Origin: Serratia quinivorans
Lineage (GTDB): Bacteria; Pseudomonadota; Gammaproteobacteria; Enterobacterales; Enterobacteriaceae
Direction: 5' to 3'
Length of the DNA stretch: 64,000 nucleotides
Assembly: GCF_946227985.1 (NCBI RefSeq)
Contig: NZ_CAMKGL010000001.1
Span: forward strand, 930,001-994,000
In this document: in pieces, positions 9,940 through 18,991 of the stretch
How the letters are laid out: every line of letters begins with the position of its first letter
Position numbering within the stretch: position 1 is the stretch's first letter
Translations under genes and position numbers: made by a program
The notes under the pieces: generated by a model
Told to the model about the DNA's origin: nothing
The model's database searches: none
Seen by the model: the letters and a program-made list of their open reading frames with translations, nothing else

Positions 9940-11109
9940 ATGTTAGAGCTGCTGTTTCTGTTGTTGCCCGTGGCTGCCGCGTACGGCTGGTACATGGGGC
10001 GCAGAAGTGCTCAACAGGACAAACAACAGGAAGCCAACCGTCTGTCGCGTGAGTATGTGGCCGGGGTTAACTTCCTGCTTTCCAACCAGCAGGATAAAGC
10101 GGTCGATCTGTTCCTTGATATGTTGAAAGAGGACAGCAATACCGTAGAAGCCCACCTGACGCTGGGTAACCTGTTCCGTTCGCGCGGCGAAGTAGACCGT
10201 GCAATCCGCATCCATCAGGCACTGATGGAAAGCGCTTCCCTGACCTTCGAACAACGTCTGCTGGCGGTGCAACAGCTGGGGCGCGATTATATGGCCGCCG
10301 GTATGTACGATCGCGCCGAAGATATGTTTGGCCAGTTAATCGGCGAAGAAGACTTCCGCATTTCCGCGTTGCAGCAACTGTTGGTGATCCACCAGGCAAC
10401 CAGCGACTGGCAAAAAGCCATCGACGTGGCGGAAAAACTGGTCAAGTTGGGTAAAGATAAACAACGTATCGAGATCGCCCATTTCTACTGCGAACTGGCT
10501 TTGCAGGCGATGGGCAGTGACGATCTCGATAAGGCGATGGGCTTGCTGAAACGAGCGGCCTCGGCAGATAAACAGTGCGCCCGGGTATCGATAATGGTGG
10601 GCCGAATTTATATGGCGCAGGGCGAATACGCCAAGGCGGTTGAATCGCTCACACGCGTGTTGAACCAGGATAAAGAGCTGGTGAGCGAAACCTTGCCGAT
10701 GCTGCATGAGTGTTACCAGCATCTGGAACAGCAACAGGATTGGGCAGAGTTCCTCAAACGTTGTGTCGAAGAAAATACCGGTGCCACCGCTGAGCTGATG
10801 CTGGCGGAAATTATTGAGCAGAATGAAGGGCGCGACGTGGTGCAGGTGTATATCAACCGCCAGCTCCAGCGCCACCCGACTATGCGGGTATTCTATCGCC
10901 TGATGGATTATCACCTGGCAGATGCGGAAGACGGCCGTGCGAAAGAAAGCCTGTTGTTACTGCGTGATATGGTCGGCGAACAAATACGTACCAAGCCGCG
11001 TTATCGCTGCCATAAATGCGGATTTACCGCACACTCGCTGTATTGGCATTGCCCGTCATGCCGGGCCTGGTCATCGGTTAAACCGATCCGCGGGCTGGAT
11101 GGACAATAA
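9940..11109 (+). CDS. lapB: Lipopolysaccharide assembly protein B
   Basis: 389 residues, identical in length to E. coli LapB (YciM). It has an N-terminal membrane anchor (MLELLFLLLPVAAAYGWYMG), then a series of TPR repeats (for example VEAHLTLGNLFRSRGEVDRA). It ends in a rubredoxin-like metal-binding domain with Cys357, Cys360, Cys371 and Cys374 (CHKCG and CPSC). LapB acts as adaptor that lets FtsH degrade LpxC, the committed enzyme of lipid A synthesis; it is essential or nearly so in E. coli. A strong terminator follows. Confidence 0.97.
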   Translation: MLELLFLLLPVAAAYGWYMGRRSAQQDKQQEANRLSREYVAGVNFLLSNQQDKAVDLFLDMLKEDSNTVEAHLTLGNLFRSRGEVDRAIRIHQALMESASLTFEQRLLAVQQLGRDYMAAGMYDRAEDMFGQLIGEEDFRISALQQLLVIHQATSDWQKAIDVAEKLVKLGKDKQRIEIAHFYCELALQAMGSDDLDKAMGLLKRAASADKQCARVSIMVGRIYMAQGEYAKAVESLTRVLNQDKELVSETLPMLHECYQHLEQQQDWAEFLKRCVEENTGATAELMLAEIIEQNEGRDVVQVYINRQLQRHPTMRVFYRLMDYHLADAEDGRAKESLLLLRDMVGEQIRTKPRYRCHKCGFTAHSLYWHCPSCRAWSSVKPIRGLDGQ

Positions 11110-11119
11110 ACTGCAATAA

Positions 11120-11147
11120 AAACGGGGCTAAAATAGCCCCGTTTTTT
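11120..11147 (+). terminator. Terminator of lapAB
   Basis: AACGGGGCTA pairs with TAGCCCCGTT around a three-base loop, followed by a run of T. It can also serve the facing gene at 11162. Confidence 0.92.
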
Positions 11148-11161
11148 ATGATGTTAGCGAT

Positions 11162-11458
11162 TTATTTTTTCTTGCCGGTTTTGACACCGCCTTTCAGCAG
11201 TTGACGCAGCTTCTTCAATTCTTTCTGGTTCAGCGGCTGCTCGATTTCCTCTTCAATCCCCTGATTGTCAATTTCACCGTGATGTAACTCCGCCGATTTT
11301 TTGGTGGTTTTGTCCGCCTTGGCCGGTAAGTCGAAGCTATTTTCAAGGCGTTGACAGACCTCGGCGCTCAGAGAAAGTTGGTTATCGGCGGCAATGGCAC
11401 GAATTTTTTCTTTGAGTTCCAGAGGGATTTTAATCGTTAGTGTGGATATCTCGCTCAT
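11162..11458 (-). CDS. Arc/MetJ-like ribbon-helix-helix small protein
   Basis: 98 residues from ATG at 11456-11458 with AAGG upstream; a TTG start 11 codons earlier is less likely. Residues ~4-45 (STLTIKIPLELKEKIRAIAA, then LSLSAEVCQRLENSF) fit the beta-strand/helix/helix pattern of ribbon-helix-helix DNA-binding proteins such as Arc. The tail is highly charged: an acidic stretch (EEEIEQ) followed by a lysine-rich end (KTGKKK). No toxin gene lies beside it, so an antitoxin role is not supported. It is convergent with lapB. I know of no characterised orthologue; an uncharacterised transcription factor is the best guess. Confidence 0.75.
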   Translation of the reverse strand: MSEISTLTIKIPLELKEKIRAIAADNQLSLSAEVCQRLENSFDLPAKADKTTKKSAELHHGEIDNQGIEEEIEQPLNQKELKKLRQLLKGGVKTGKKK

Positions 11459-11593
11459 TTTGAAGCCTTTCTGCGGGAAGATTGCCTTCAAGCTAAGCCA
11501 GTCGCGAGTGAGAGTCTAGTGTGTAATAAAAATTTAATATTTCTGTAACATTGAGCGAGGGAATAATGAACGATAAGGCGGGAGTATTGAGGT

Positions 11594-11615
11594 AGAGCCC
11601 GGCGTGCCGGGCTCT
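11594..11615 (-). terminator. Hairpin after the DUF1471 gene
   Basis: AGAGCCCGGC and GCCGGGCTCT form a perfect stem with a minimal loop, 13 bases after the stop of the minus-strand gene. No T-tract follows on that strand. Confidence 0.6.
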
Positions 11616-11627
11616 ATACCAGAGTGC

Positions 11628-11888
11628 TTATTTGTAGATGACGGCGGTGCCACTTAGCATGTTATTACCACCGGCAGAGATAATGCGGTAGCTGCTGGCG
11701 CCCTGGGCTTCGGCTTTGGCGGCCAGTTTGGCTTCCAGGCCACTCAGCGTCGTGGCATGGCCTGCAGAGACGACGCCGGATGCGGTCAGGCTGGTGGCCT
11801 GCTGCAGGTCTACCGGCTCAGCGGCAAAGGTAGCAAAAGAGGTCATGGCGATAGCGGCTGCTGCTGCAAAATATTTGATGCTTTTCAT
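11628..11888 (-). CDS. Periplasmic DUF1471 (YhcN/BhsA-type) stress protein
   Basis: 86 residues with a clear signal peptide (MKSIKYFAAAAAIAMTSFA, cleavage after TFA). The mature part has the DUF1471 pattern: a start rich in small residues (LTASGVVSAGHATTLSGLEAKLAAKA) and the ending YRIISAGGNNMLSGTAVIYK. Members such as BhsA, McbA and YhcN are small periplasmic or outer-membrane-associated proteins induced by stress, affecting biofilm, metal or acid tolerance. Several paralogues are usual per genome, so I give no symbol. It stands alone, with a hairpin behind it. Confidence 0.88.
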   Translation of the reverse strand: MKSIKYFAAAAAIAMTSFATFAAEPVDLQQATSLTASGVVSAGHATTLSGLEAKLAAKAEAQGASSYRIISAGGNNMLSGTAVIYK

Positions 11889-12216
11889 AAGAAACTCCAG
11901 TCTGTTTATTTGGGTTGGAAGCCGTTCGCTTCCGATGTGTTGAATAATAAAGCATCCAGGAAGATTTAAAATCTGATAATGCTGAGCATCTTGTTCAAAT
12001 TATTTGATTTATAATTTACGCATCTTTACGGCGCTTTACGCAGTCTGAGCTAATGGAATCCGGGTTATATTGACGCTTGATGACGAACCAGGGGCTAACA
12101 TTACTTAACTGCAGGGTGCGCTGCGGCTGGGATTTCTGTCGGCTGGCATGTAGAATGCGGCGGTCAGTTTGGCGGGTTGTTACCTGGTTATGTCCATTTT
12201 ACAGAAGGTAGAAGAA
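11889..12216 (+). other. Divergent intergenic region, DUF1471 gene / pyrF
   Basis: About 330 bases. The left half is A+T-rich and should hold the promoter of the minus-strand stress gene (TTTATTATTC on that strand near 11945-11955 is a possible -10 area). The right half leads into pyrF with AAGGTAGAAG as ribosome binding site. No operator was recognised. Confidence 0.35.
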
Positions 12217-12945
12217 ATGAAGTCTGAAAATAACACTAATAACAATGACTTAAAATCATCTCCGATCATCGTTGCGCTTGATTACGCAGATATTGACGCA
12301 GCGTTGGCATTTGCCGATCGTATCAGTCCGCAGGACTGCCGGCTAAAAGTGGGCAAGGAAATGTTCACCCTGTTTGGACCGCAACTGGTGCGCGACTTGC
12401 ACGCCCGTGGGTTCGACGTATTCCTGGATTTGAAATTCCACGATATTCCCAACACCACCGCCCGAGCGGTAGCGGCGGCGGCTGAGCTGGGCGTGTGGAT
12501 GGTTAACGTCCACGCCAGCGGCGGTGCGCGTATGATGACCGCAGCCAAAGAGGTGTTGCTGCCCTATGGCGCGCAGGCGCCGTTGTTGATTGCCGTGACC
12601 GTGCTTACCAGCATGGAGGCGGAGGATCTGCAGGCTATCGGTATTGACCTGTCTCCGGCCGAGCAGGCGGAACGACTGGCGCGTCTGACCCGCGATTGTG
12701 GACTGGACGGCGTGGTCTGTTCTGCGCATGAGGCCGAGCGTCTGAAAGCGGCCTGTGGCCAACAGTTCCAGCTGGTTACGCCGGGTATCCGTCCTGAAGG
12801 CAGCGATGCCGGCGATCAGCGCCGCATCATGACGCCGGTGCAGGCACAGGCGGCGGGTGTTGACTACATGGTGATTGGGCGCCCGATCACCCAATCTGCC
12901 GATCCTGCCGCTACGCTGAGCGCCATTCGCGCTTCATTGGCCTGA
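12217..12945 (+). CDS. pyrF: Orotidine 5'-phosphate decarboxylase
   Basis: 242 residues from [10 protein letters not shown]; the reading frame stays open 16 codons further upstream, but AAGGTAGAAG supports this start and the length fits the family. It performs the last step of UMP synthesis. The catalytic signature [10 protein letters not shown] is at residues ~71-80, with Lys73 as the active-site lysine. Phosphate-binding segments ([16 protein letters not shown] and MVIGRPIT) are near the C-terminus of the TIM barrel. It is followed after ten bases by yciH, the standard pair. Confidence 0.97.
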   Translation: MKSENNTNNNDLKSSPIIVALDYADIDAALAFADRISPQDCRLKVGKEMFTLFGPQLVRDLHARGFDVFLDLKFHDIPNTTARAVAAAAELGVWMVNVHASGGARMMTAAKEVLLPYGAQAPLLIAVTVLTSMEAEDLQAIGIDLSPAEQAERLARLTRDCGLDGVVCSAHEAERLKAACGQQFQLVTPGIRPEGSDAGDQRRIMTPVQAQAAGVDYMVIGRPITQSADPAATLSAIRASLA

Positions 12946-12955
12946 GGAGATACTG

Positions 12956-13282
12956 ATGAAGGACGATAACAGCCGTCTGGTTTATTCCACCGACAGCGGG
13001 CGCATCAAGCAGGAAGAAGTTAAACCACAACGCGACAAGGGCGACGGCATCGTGCGCATTCAACGCCAGACCAGCGGGCGCAAGGGGAAGGGCGTTTGCC
13101 TGATCTCTGGTGTTGATCTGGATGACGCGGCGCTGGAAAAACTGGCGGCTGAGCTGAAGAAGAAGTGTGGCTGTGGTGGCTCGCTCAAGGATGGCGTGAT
13201 TGAGATCCAGGGTGATAAACGCGATTTGCTAAAACAGTTGCTGGAAGCCAAAGGGATGAAGGTCAAACTGGCGGGCGGTTAA
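12956..13282 (+). CDS. yciH: SUI1/eIF1-like translation protein YciH
   Basis: 108 residues with GAGGAG before the ATG. It is the bacterial homologue of eukaryotic initiation factor 1: the SUI1 fold is visible as VRIQRQTSGRKGKGVCLISG followed by a cysteine-containing turn (KKKCGCGGSLKDG) and IEIQGDKRDLLKQLLEAKG. In E. coli it can discriminate against non-canonical initiation complexes in vitro, but its cellular role is unclear. It is the second gene of the pyrF operon. Confidence 0.95.
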   Translation: MKDDNSRLVYSTDSGRIKQEEVKPQRDKGDGIVRIQRQTSGRKGKGVCLISGVDLDDAALEKLAAELKKKCGCGGSLKDGVIEIQGDKRDLLKQLLEAKGMKVKLAGG

Positions 13283-13295
13283 TCGCTGGGGGAAT

Positions 13296-13328
13296 TGCCA
13301 TGCCGCGGTGCAATGCTGCGGCATGGCA
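13296..13328 (+). terminator. Hairpin after yciH
   Basis: TGCCATGCCGC and GCGGCATGGCA form a perfect 11-bp stem with an 11-base loop, 14 bases after yciH. There is no T-tract, so it may be a 3'-end stabiliser rather than a terminator. Confidence 0.55.
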
Positions 13329-13472
13329 GTGGGTGATGCTGCCGGGCGTTAACCCGTTAATGGCAATGATGCCATTGACTAAAAGTAAAACAGACCTGAA
13401 ATATTCTTTATTATGGTTAATACGTCAAAGCGTAAACGCTTTTGCCAGCCTGTCGGCTAGGGGTCGGTCGGG

Positions 13473-13691
13473 TTATTTGCCTACCTGATGACCGATGATG
13501 CCCCCAACGGCGGCTCCGCCGAGCGTACCCAGTGCGCTACCATCGGTCAACACTGCGCCGCCTACAGCCCCTGCACCGGCACCAATAGCGGTGTTACGGT
13601 CACGTTTGGACATGTTGGAACAAGCGCTGAGTGAAAACGCCAGCGTAAGCGCCAGAGCGGCGGTGGCGAAACGTTTATTGATAATCATCAT
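13473..13691 (-). CDS. osmB: Osmotically inducible lipoprotein OsmB
   Basis: 72 residues, the same length as E. coli OsmB. It begins with a lipoprotein signal peptide ending in LSAC, so Cys24 is the lipidated residue. The mature part is a glycine-zipper domain (AIGAGAGAVGGAVL, then GTLGGAAVGGIIGHQVGK). OsmB is induced by high osmolarity, RpoS and the Rcs phosphorelay. GGAG precedes the start; two consecutive ATG codons make the exact first residue uncertain by one. Confidence 0.96.
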   Translation of the reverse strand: MMIINKRFATAALALTLAFSLSACSNMSKRDRNTAIGAGAGAVGGAVLTDGSALGTLGGAAVGGIIGHQVGK

Positions 13692-14054
13692 AGTGACTTC
13701 TCCTTAGCATTGGCTTATGGGAGTGCCCTATAAGTATAGGCATGAACCCTGAATTCGGCCTGCTATTGGCTCCCAAAGCGTATCGATATAAAAAATGGCA
13801 TTTTTTGTCAAAGGCAGAACAATTGAAAAGCTAAAGGCGCTCTCTCTGCCAATATCCACTATAAGCCTCTGCCTGACGATAAACAGGTAAATAGTCCTAA
13901 AGTCCATTTTCCCGCCTTTGGCAGGCAATTTCCTCTGCGCCCCACAGTTCTCGGTTTCCAGCAGAAGGCTACGCGGTCTTTAGCGATTTACGCCATACCC
14001 TCTCAGGGGCAGCCTGCCGACAATATTCCCAACAGGCTTAACCGGGAAAGACAA
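13692..14054. other. Divergent intergenic region osmB / araD-like gene
   Basis: About 360 bases. It contains a sigma-S-type -10 for osmB near its left end and GGGAAAG before the araD-like start at the right. A 66-codon minus-strand open frame at 13728-13928 overlaps the osmB promoter and lacks a ribosome binding site; I do not consider it a gene. No operator for the epimerase gene was recognised. Confidence 0.5.
13731..13739 (-). promoter_or_regulatory. Candidate sigma-S -10 element of osmB
   Basis: On the minus strand this reads CTATACTTA, matching the sigma-S extended -10 pattern (CTAYRCTTA). It lies 40 bases before the osmB start, giving a leader of ~33 bases. E. coli osmB is known to be RpoS-dependent. 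Confidence 0.6.
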
Positions 14055-14750
14055 ATGCTTAACGATCTCAAGCAGCAGGTATTAGAGGCCAACCTGGCCT
14101 TGCCACGCCATCATCTGGTGACGTTCACCTGGGGTAATGTCAGTGCTGTCGATCGCCGTGAGGGGTTGATGGTAATCAAGCCGTCGGGGGTAGAGTATGC
14201 ATTGATGACCCGTGACGATATGGTGGTGGTGGAGCTGGAAAGCGGCAAAGTGGTGGAGGGGAATAAAAAGCCGTCATCGGACAGCGATACCCATCGGGTG
14301 TTGTACCTGGAGTTTGTCGCTGCCGGAGGGATTGTTCACACTCATTCACGGCATGCCACTATCTGGGCGCAGGCGGGGCTGGATATCCCTGCCTGGGGCA
14401 CCACCCACGCTGATTATTTTTATGGCGACATCCCCTGTACCCGCCAGATGCACAATGAGGAAATCGATGGCCGCTACGAGTGGGAAACCGGCCGGGTGAT
14501 CGTCGAAACCTTTGCAGAACGCCAGTTGGATCCGGCGGCGATACCGGCGGTGCTGGTGCACTCACACGGTCCCTTTACCTGGGGAAAGGATGCGGAAAAC
14601 GCAGTGCACAATGCGGTGGTACTGGAAGAGATTGCCTACATGGGGATCTTTTCGAGCCAACTGACACCGGGGCTGGCGAACATGCAGCAGAGGCTGTTGG
14701 ACAAACATTACCTGCGCAAGCACGGCAAAAATGCTTATTACGGTCAGTAA
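14055..14750 (+). CDS. L-ribulose-5-phosphate 4-epimerase family protein (AraD/SgbE type)
   Basis: 231 residues, the length of E. coli AraD and SgbE. The class II aldolase fold is intact with metal ligands His95 and His97 (HTHSRH) and His171 (HSHGPF), and Asp76 in PSSDSDTH. The start [20 protein letters not shown] and end [16 protein letters not shown] are typical. These enzymes interconvert L-ribulose 5-phosphate and D-xylulose 5-phosphate. No araBA, ulaDE or sgb genes are adjacent, so the source of its substrate cannot be told. It is convergent with yciT and near the ybiW/fsaA sugar-phosphate genes; a functional link is only suggestive. Confidence 0.88.
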   Translation: MLNDLKQQVLEANLALPRHHLVTFTWGNVSAVDRREGLMVIKPSGVEYALMTRDDMVVVELESGKVVEGNKKPSSDSDTHRVLYLEFVAAGGIVHTHSRHATIWAQAGLDIPAWGTTHADYFYGDIPCTRQMHNEEIDGRYEWETGRVIVETFAERQLDPAAIPAVLVHSHGPFTWGKDAENAVHNAVVLEEIAYMGIFSSQLTPGLANMQQRLLDKHYLRKHGKNAYYGQ

Positions 14751-14758
14751 CCCTCAGG

Positions 14759-14787
14759 TAGGCCGTCGTGTGACGGCCAGCCTTTTC
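14759..14787. terminator. Terminator between the araD-like gene and yciT
   Basis: GGCCGTC (14761-14767) and GACGGCC (14772-14778) form a perfect stem around a four-base loop, followed by AGCCTTTTCC. It separates two converging genes. Confidence 0.65.
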
Positions 14788-14797
14788 CGTCTGGTGC

Positions 14798-15544
14798 CTA
14801 GTCGTTCACTATATCCAACTGAATTCCCTGGCGTTTTAACTGATGTTGATAGTCCAGTGACAGCCGGGAATCGGTGATCACCCGATGCACTTTTCCTTGC
14901 TGAGTCAGGGGATTGGGCTGGATTTGTCCAAACTTGGACGAGTCGGTCAGGACAATATTTTCTACGCCCTTCGCCAGCACGGCATTAACCACATCGGCGC
15001 GCATCATATCGCGACCGGTAAAGCCGGTGTCCGTATGGTAGCCGTCAATGCCGATAAACGCCTTGCTGAAATGCACCTGCTGAATGCATTGTCGCGTCAA
15101 CGGTCCGACCACGGTTTCGCTTTTTTTCTGATAGATGCCGCCCAGTACGATCACCTCGCAGTCGGTCTCTTTCAGCAGGTTGGCGATATAGTGGCTAACG
15201 GTGATCAGCGTGATGCGCTTGCGTTCTGCGATGTAGCGAGCCAACAGCGCGTTGGCACTGCCGCTTTCGATAAAGATGGTTTCATCGTCGTTAACCAGCG
15301 ATGCGGCATATTGCGCCAGCTTTTGCTTGAGGGTGAAATTGGACATCATGCGGGCATCGACGTCGTCACTTTCCAGCGCCAGCGCGGAACCATGCACCCG
15401 CTTCAAGTAACTGCGTTTCTCCAGCAGGTTCAAATCCTGACGGATTGTCACCTCAGAAACGCCGGTAGCGGCAGCTAAATCGCTGACGCTGATGCGCCGC
15501 CGATCGTTAACCAATTGCAATATTGTCTGTTGTCTTGAATTCAT
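14798..15544 (-). CDS. yciT: DeoR-family regulator YciT
   Basis: 248 residues from [11 protein letters not shown]; an upstream in-frame ATG (15568) is less likely. E. coli YciT has 249 residues and is very similar. The N-terminal DeoR helix-turn-helix is [25 protein letters not shown]; the rest is the isomerase-like effector domain that in this family senses sugar phosphates ([40 protein letters not shown]). It lies only 48 bases downstream of ybiW on the same strand, an arrangement not found in E. coli, suggesting it may be co-expressed with and regulate ybiYW. Confidence 0.93.
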   Translation of the reverse strand: MNSRQQTILQLVNDRRRISVSDLAAATGVSEVTIRQDLNLLEKRSYLKRVHGSALALESDDVDARMMSNFTLKQKLAQYAASLVNDDETIFIESGSANALLARYIAERKRITLITVSHYIANLLKETDCEVIVLGGIYQKKSETVVGPLTRQCIQQVHFSKAFIGIDGYHTDTGFTGRDMMRADVVNAVLAKGVENIVLTDSSKFGQIQPNPLTQQGKVHRVITDSRLSLDYQHQLKRQGIQLDIVND

Positions 15545-15592
15545 ATCAACCTGATGTGCGGCCATCAAGGTGCGGCCGCTAATATTTGTTGT

Positions 15593-18025
15593 TTAAATAG
15601 TATGTTCTGTTCGCGCAATAATATCATCCTGCGCGTCAGGGGATAATGCGGTAAAGAACGCGGAATATCCAGCAACGCGAACCACTAAATCACGATACTG
15701 GTCAGGATGTTGCTTCGCTTCCAGCAGGGTTTCCCGCGACACAATGTTGTACTGTACGTGCCAGCCCTGGTAGGCCTCAAAGAAGGTACGCAGCATCAAC
15801 ATCAGCTTTTCACGATCGGCTGGGTTTTCCAGCGTGGCCGGGTTGAGTTTCTGGTTCAGCAGCACGCCACCGAGGATTGAAGCGGTAGGCAACTTGGACA
15901 GTGAATTGAACACGGCAGTCGGCCCGAGATGGTCGGTACCTGATGCCGGGCTGGCACCTTCCGCCAGCGGCGTATGCGCTTTGCGCCCATCCGGTGTTGC
16001 CAGGGTAGCCGCGCCAAAGGGCACGTTAGCCGAAATGGACGAAGTACCGGCGTAGTAAGTGCCGCCAATCGGGCCACGACCAAAGCGGGTATTGTGGTAG
16101 TGCCCGAGTTCATCAATGTAGGTTTGATAAGCGCGCACCAGCAATTGGTCGACCTCATCCACGTCATTGCCGTATTTGGGCGCGGCGTTGAGCAGCCGCT
16201 GACGTAACTGCTCGCCGCTCAGCCCGTCAAAGTCATTGGCCAGCGCTGCCGCCAACTGCTGCTGGCCGACAGCAGCCTGTTCAAACACCAGTTTACGCAC
16301 TGCCGCCAGACTGTTGCTCAGGTTGGCGATACCGACCTGCAGGCCCGAAACCCAGTCGTATTTTGCACCGCCTTGCTTAATGCTTTTACCCCGCTCGATG
16401 CAATCGTCCACCAATGCTGAGCACAGAATGTCGTGAGCATTTTCTTCCAGCACGCTATCGACCACGCACTCAATTTCAATCGACTTGCGGGTGTAGTAGC
16501 GGATCTGGCTGTCCCAGGCACCCAGCACCTGGTCGAAATGGCTGAAGTTGCCCCGCGACAACGCCAACTCCTGGGGCAGGAAGACTTTGCCGGAGGTGGC
16601 ATCACGCCCTTGCTCGAGTGCCGCCAGCAATACTCGGGCGAAGTTGATAAAACTCATGCCGGTGCAGCGATAACCCCATTTTCCGCCGACGGCGGTTTCG
16701 ATGCAGCCGATCGCCGCATAATCATAGGCATCCTGAGGTTCCACGCCCAGCCTGATAAACGCCGGAATCACTATCTCATCGTTGTTGAAGGCCGGCATGC
16801 CAAACCCACAGCGGATCACCTGCACGCAGGCATCGAGAAAGTCGCTGCTCATCCCGGCATGGTAACGTACGCTGAGGTTGGGTTGGGTCGAGCGCAGACG
16901 GCCACAGGATTCCAGAATGGTATAGGACAACGGATTCACCGCGTCGCAAGGTGTGCCGTCGATCAGCCGTTGTCCGCCGATAGTGACGTTCTGATACAGC
17001 GGGCTGCCTGCCGAGGCTTTGGAGTGCGAACCAGAACGGATCTTGTTGATCTCCAGAAGTTTGAGCCAGCAGCTGTGCAGCATTTCAATCGCGCGCTCAC
17101 GCGGCAGAGTCTGCTCCAGCTCGACATCGCGGCGATACCAGGGGTACAGATATTGGTCGAGACGGCCAAAGGACACCGAATGGCCGTTAGACTCAATTTG
17201 TAGCGTTAACTGAATGAAGTAACACAGTTGCAGCGCCTGCCAGAAGGTCTGCGGTGGGCGGTGAGCGATCAACTCGCAGTTTTCCGCGATGGCCAGCAGC
17301 TCTTCACTTCGCCAGTGGCGACTTTCCGCCTGTGCCATGCTGCGTGCCAGTTCAGCAAAGCGCAGGATATGGGCGCTCAGCGCCGCCAGGGTCAGGTCGA
17401 TAGCCTTCAGGAATTGCTCCTGCTGTAACTCTTGCCAGTCGGTGAGGCGAATGCGGCTGCGGCGCTCGTCCACCTTGTCGCGTAGGCCGTCGAGGCCTTT
17501 TTCCAGCAGCAGTGGGAAATTCACCGCCAGGTGGGCATCTCCCGACGTCATATTGCCTTCGGCCTTGATGATGCCGGTGGCCAGCAGCGCCTGTTGTTCA
17601 TCGGTGAACATGCCGTAGCAGCGGTCTTGTACCGTCTGGCCGCGCCACCACGGGCATATCCGGTGCAGGATGGCCTTATTTTCTTCACTAATGGAAAAAC
17701 CAGCGCCTGGACGGTCGGCCAACTGGTCAATCTCGTCTTCTATCCAACTGACGGTATATTCCGGGAAGATCGGCGCGGCGCGCAATTCGCTGGCCTGGTT
17801 GCCGATAATCAGCTCATCGTTGTCGATTCTCAGGGTGCGTTTGGCCAGATGATTAGCTAATGCCAGCGCCCGACGCACCGGCAAGGGTTTGTCCAGGTGC
17901 TGCTGATAGGCTTCGGTATAGTGCTGTGCGCGTTCGGTGCAAACCGACGGTTTGACGATATGGATCAGCGCGTTCTTGTGGGCCAGGGTGCGTGCGGTCA
18001 GGGTGGTCAAGTCCAGCGTGGTCAT
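15593..18025 (-). CDS. ybiW: Glycyl radical enzyme YbiW (anhydroglucitol-6-phosphate lyase type)
   Basis: 810 residues, equal to E. coli YbiW and closely similar throughout. The start at MTTLDLTTLT has GAGGAT upstream; the frame is open further but overlaps ybiY. The active-site cysteine is Cys441 (AAIGCIETAV) and the glycyl radical is Gly786 in RVAGYSAFF near the C-terminus. E. coli YbiW, long listed as a formate acetyltransferase homologue, has been reported to open the ring of 1,5-anhydroglucitol 6-phosphate, giving 1-deoxyfructose 6-phosphate that FsaA then cleaves. The neighbouring activase and fsaA fit this. It needs anaerobic conditions, consistent with the FNR box upstream of the operon. 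Confidence 0.95.
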   Translation of the reverse strand: MTTLDLTTLTARTLAHKNALIHIVKPSVCTERAQHYTEAYQQHLDKPLPVRRALALANHLAKRTLRIDNDELIIGNQASELRAAPIFPEYTVSWIEDEIDQLADRPGAGFSISEENKAILHRICPWWRGQTVQDRCYGMFTDEQQALLATGIIKAEGNMTSGDAHLAVNFPLLLEKGLDGLRDKVDERRSRIRLTDWQELQQEQFLKAIDLTLAALSAHILRFAELARSMAQAESRHWRSEELLAIAENCELIAHRPPQTFWQALQLCYFIQLTLQIESNGHSVSFGRLDQYLYPWYRRDVELEQTLPRERAIEMLHSCWLKLLEINKIRSGSHSKASAGSPLYQNVTIGGQRLIDGTPCDAVNPLSYTILESCGRLRSTQPNLSVRYHAGMSSDFLDACVQVIRCGFGMPAFNNDEIVIPAFIRLGVEPQDAYDYAAIGCIETAVGGKWGYRCTGMSFINFARVLLAALEQGRDATSGKVFLPQELALSRGNFSHFDQVLGAWDSQIRYYTRKSIEIECVVDSVLEENAHDILCSALVDDCIERGKSIKQGGAKYDWVSGLQVGIANLSNSLAAVRKLVFEQAAVGQQQLAAALANDFDGLSGEQLRQRLLNAAPKYGNDVDEVDQLLVRAYQTYIDELGHYHNTRFGRGPIGGTYYAGTSSISANVPFGAATLATPDGRKAHTPLAEGASPASGTDHLGPTAVFNSLSKLPTASILGGVLLNQKLNPATLENPADREKLMLMLRTFFEAYQGWHVQYNIVSRETLLEAKQHPDQYRDLVVRVAGYSAFFTALSPDAQDDIIARTEHTI

Positions 18026-18029
18026 GATG

Positions 18030-18929
18030 TTATCCTCGCAAAATAGCGGCCAGCCCTTTGGTTTTGGCGTACTGCTCGGCATAGGCCAGCAGTTCGGGCG
18101 CATCCAGTGGGGTACGGGCAGCGTGATAGGGTTCGCCGAGCAAGTGGTATTTGTTGATGCCCAGTGTGTGATACGGCAAAAAATGAATCTCTTTGGCACC
18201 GGCTTCATCGGCGGCGAAATCGACAATCGCGCGGACAGAATCGCGATCGGCGTTAAACTCCGGGATCAGCGGCACGCGCACAATAGTTTGGGTACCGTGC
18301 TCAGCCAATCGACGAAAATTGTCCATCACCCGTTTGGCGGATCCGCCGGTCCACTGTTTGAAGCGCCGTTCATCGACGTGTTTCAGATCTGCCAGCATCA
18401 GGTCAAGCCAGGGCAGTGAGGGGGTGATGTATGACCAGGGGGTATGCAGACAAGACTCCACCGCGGTATGAATACCGGCCTCACGACTGCGGCGCAGCAG
18501 TTCTGCCGCTACGGTCGATTGCATAAAGGGTTCACCGCCGGACAGCGTCAGTCCACCGCCGGTCCTTAGATAAAAGGGTCGGTCGCGCAGGACCTCGGCC
18601 ATGATAGCGTCGATATTTATCGCGCTGCCGCACAGGCTGAGCGCGCCGGTTGGGCAATGGGCCGCCAATGCGGCATAATCCTCATGGCTGAGTAAATCGC
18701 GCTGGATCACCAGGTTATCCTCTATCCGCCGGACAGCCTGCGGATCCACTTCGCTGCACAGCGTGCAGCCGCCAAGACACAGGCGTGGGTCGAACAACAG
18801 GTCTGCCTTTCGCGCCCGGCTTTCCGGGTTCTGGCACCAGCGGCAGCTGAGCGAGCAGCCTTTCAGAAACACTACGCTGCGAATGCCTGGGCCATCATGG
18901 GTGGAATAGCGCTGCAGATTGAAAATCAC
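18030..18929 (-). CDS. ybiY: Glycyl-radical-enzyme activating enzyme YbiY
   Basis: 299 residues, GTG start with AGGTG upstream. It is a radical SAM enzyme: Cys25, Cys29 and Cys32 form the CxxxCxxC cluster motif ([15 protein letters not shown]), and [12 protein letters not shown] binds S-adenosylmethionine. Extra cysteines (CLGGCTLC, then HCPTGAL) form an inserted ferredoxin-like cluster domain usual for activases of the non-PFL glycyl radical enzymes. It installs the glycyl radical on YbiW. The gap to ybiW is four bases, so the two are co-translated from one message starting at the FNR-controlled promoter. Confidence 0.95.
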   Translation of the reverse strand: MIFNLQRYSTHDGPGIRSVVFLKGCSLSCRWCQNPESRARKADLLFDPRLCLGGCTLCSEVDPQAVRRIEDNLVIQRDLLSHEDYAALAAHCPTGALSLCGSAINIDAIMAEVLRDRPFYLRTGGGLTLSGGEPFMQSTVAAELLRRSREAGIHTAVESCLHTPWSYITPSLPWLDLMLADLKHVDERRFKQWTGGSAKRVMDNFRRLAEHGTQTIVRVPLIPEFNADRDSVRAIVDFAADEAGAKEIHFLPYHTLGINKYHLLGEPYHAARTPLDAPELLAYAEQYAKTKGLAAILRG

Positions 18930-18963
18930 GAGTCACCTGTCATTCGGTTGCTTTTCTGTTTTC

Positions 18964-18969
18964 ATTAAA
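18964..18969 (-). promoter_or_regulatory. Predicted -10 of the ybiYW promoter
   Basis: TTTAAT on the minus strand (five of six matches to TATAAT). A start at ~18957 would place the FNR box centre exactly at -41.5, the class II activator position. Confidence 0.6.
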
Positions 18970-18991
18970 GTTGTTTCGAATGAAAGTTGAT

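Noticed and set aside
13728-13928. 66-codon frame upstream of osmB
   Set aside because: Overlaps the osmB promoter, has no ribosome binding site and no recognisable sequence.
15545-15592. Terminator between ybiW and yciT
   Set aside because: GCGGCC/GGCCGC can pair but the stem is six bases with a ten-base loop and no T-tract, so it is unlikely to end transcription.
15593-18226. Longer YbiW starting at 18226
   Set aside because: The extra 67 residues overlap ybiY, look non-coding (Pro/Trp/Cys-rich) and the start at 18025 has a good ribosome binding site and matches the family length.
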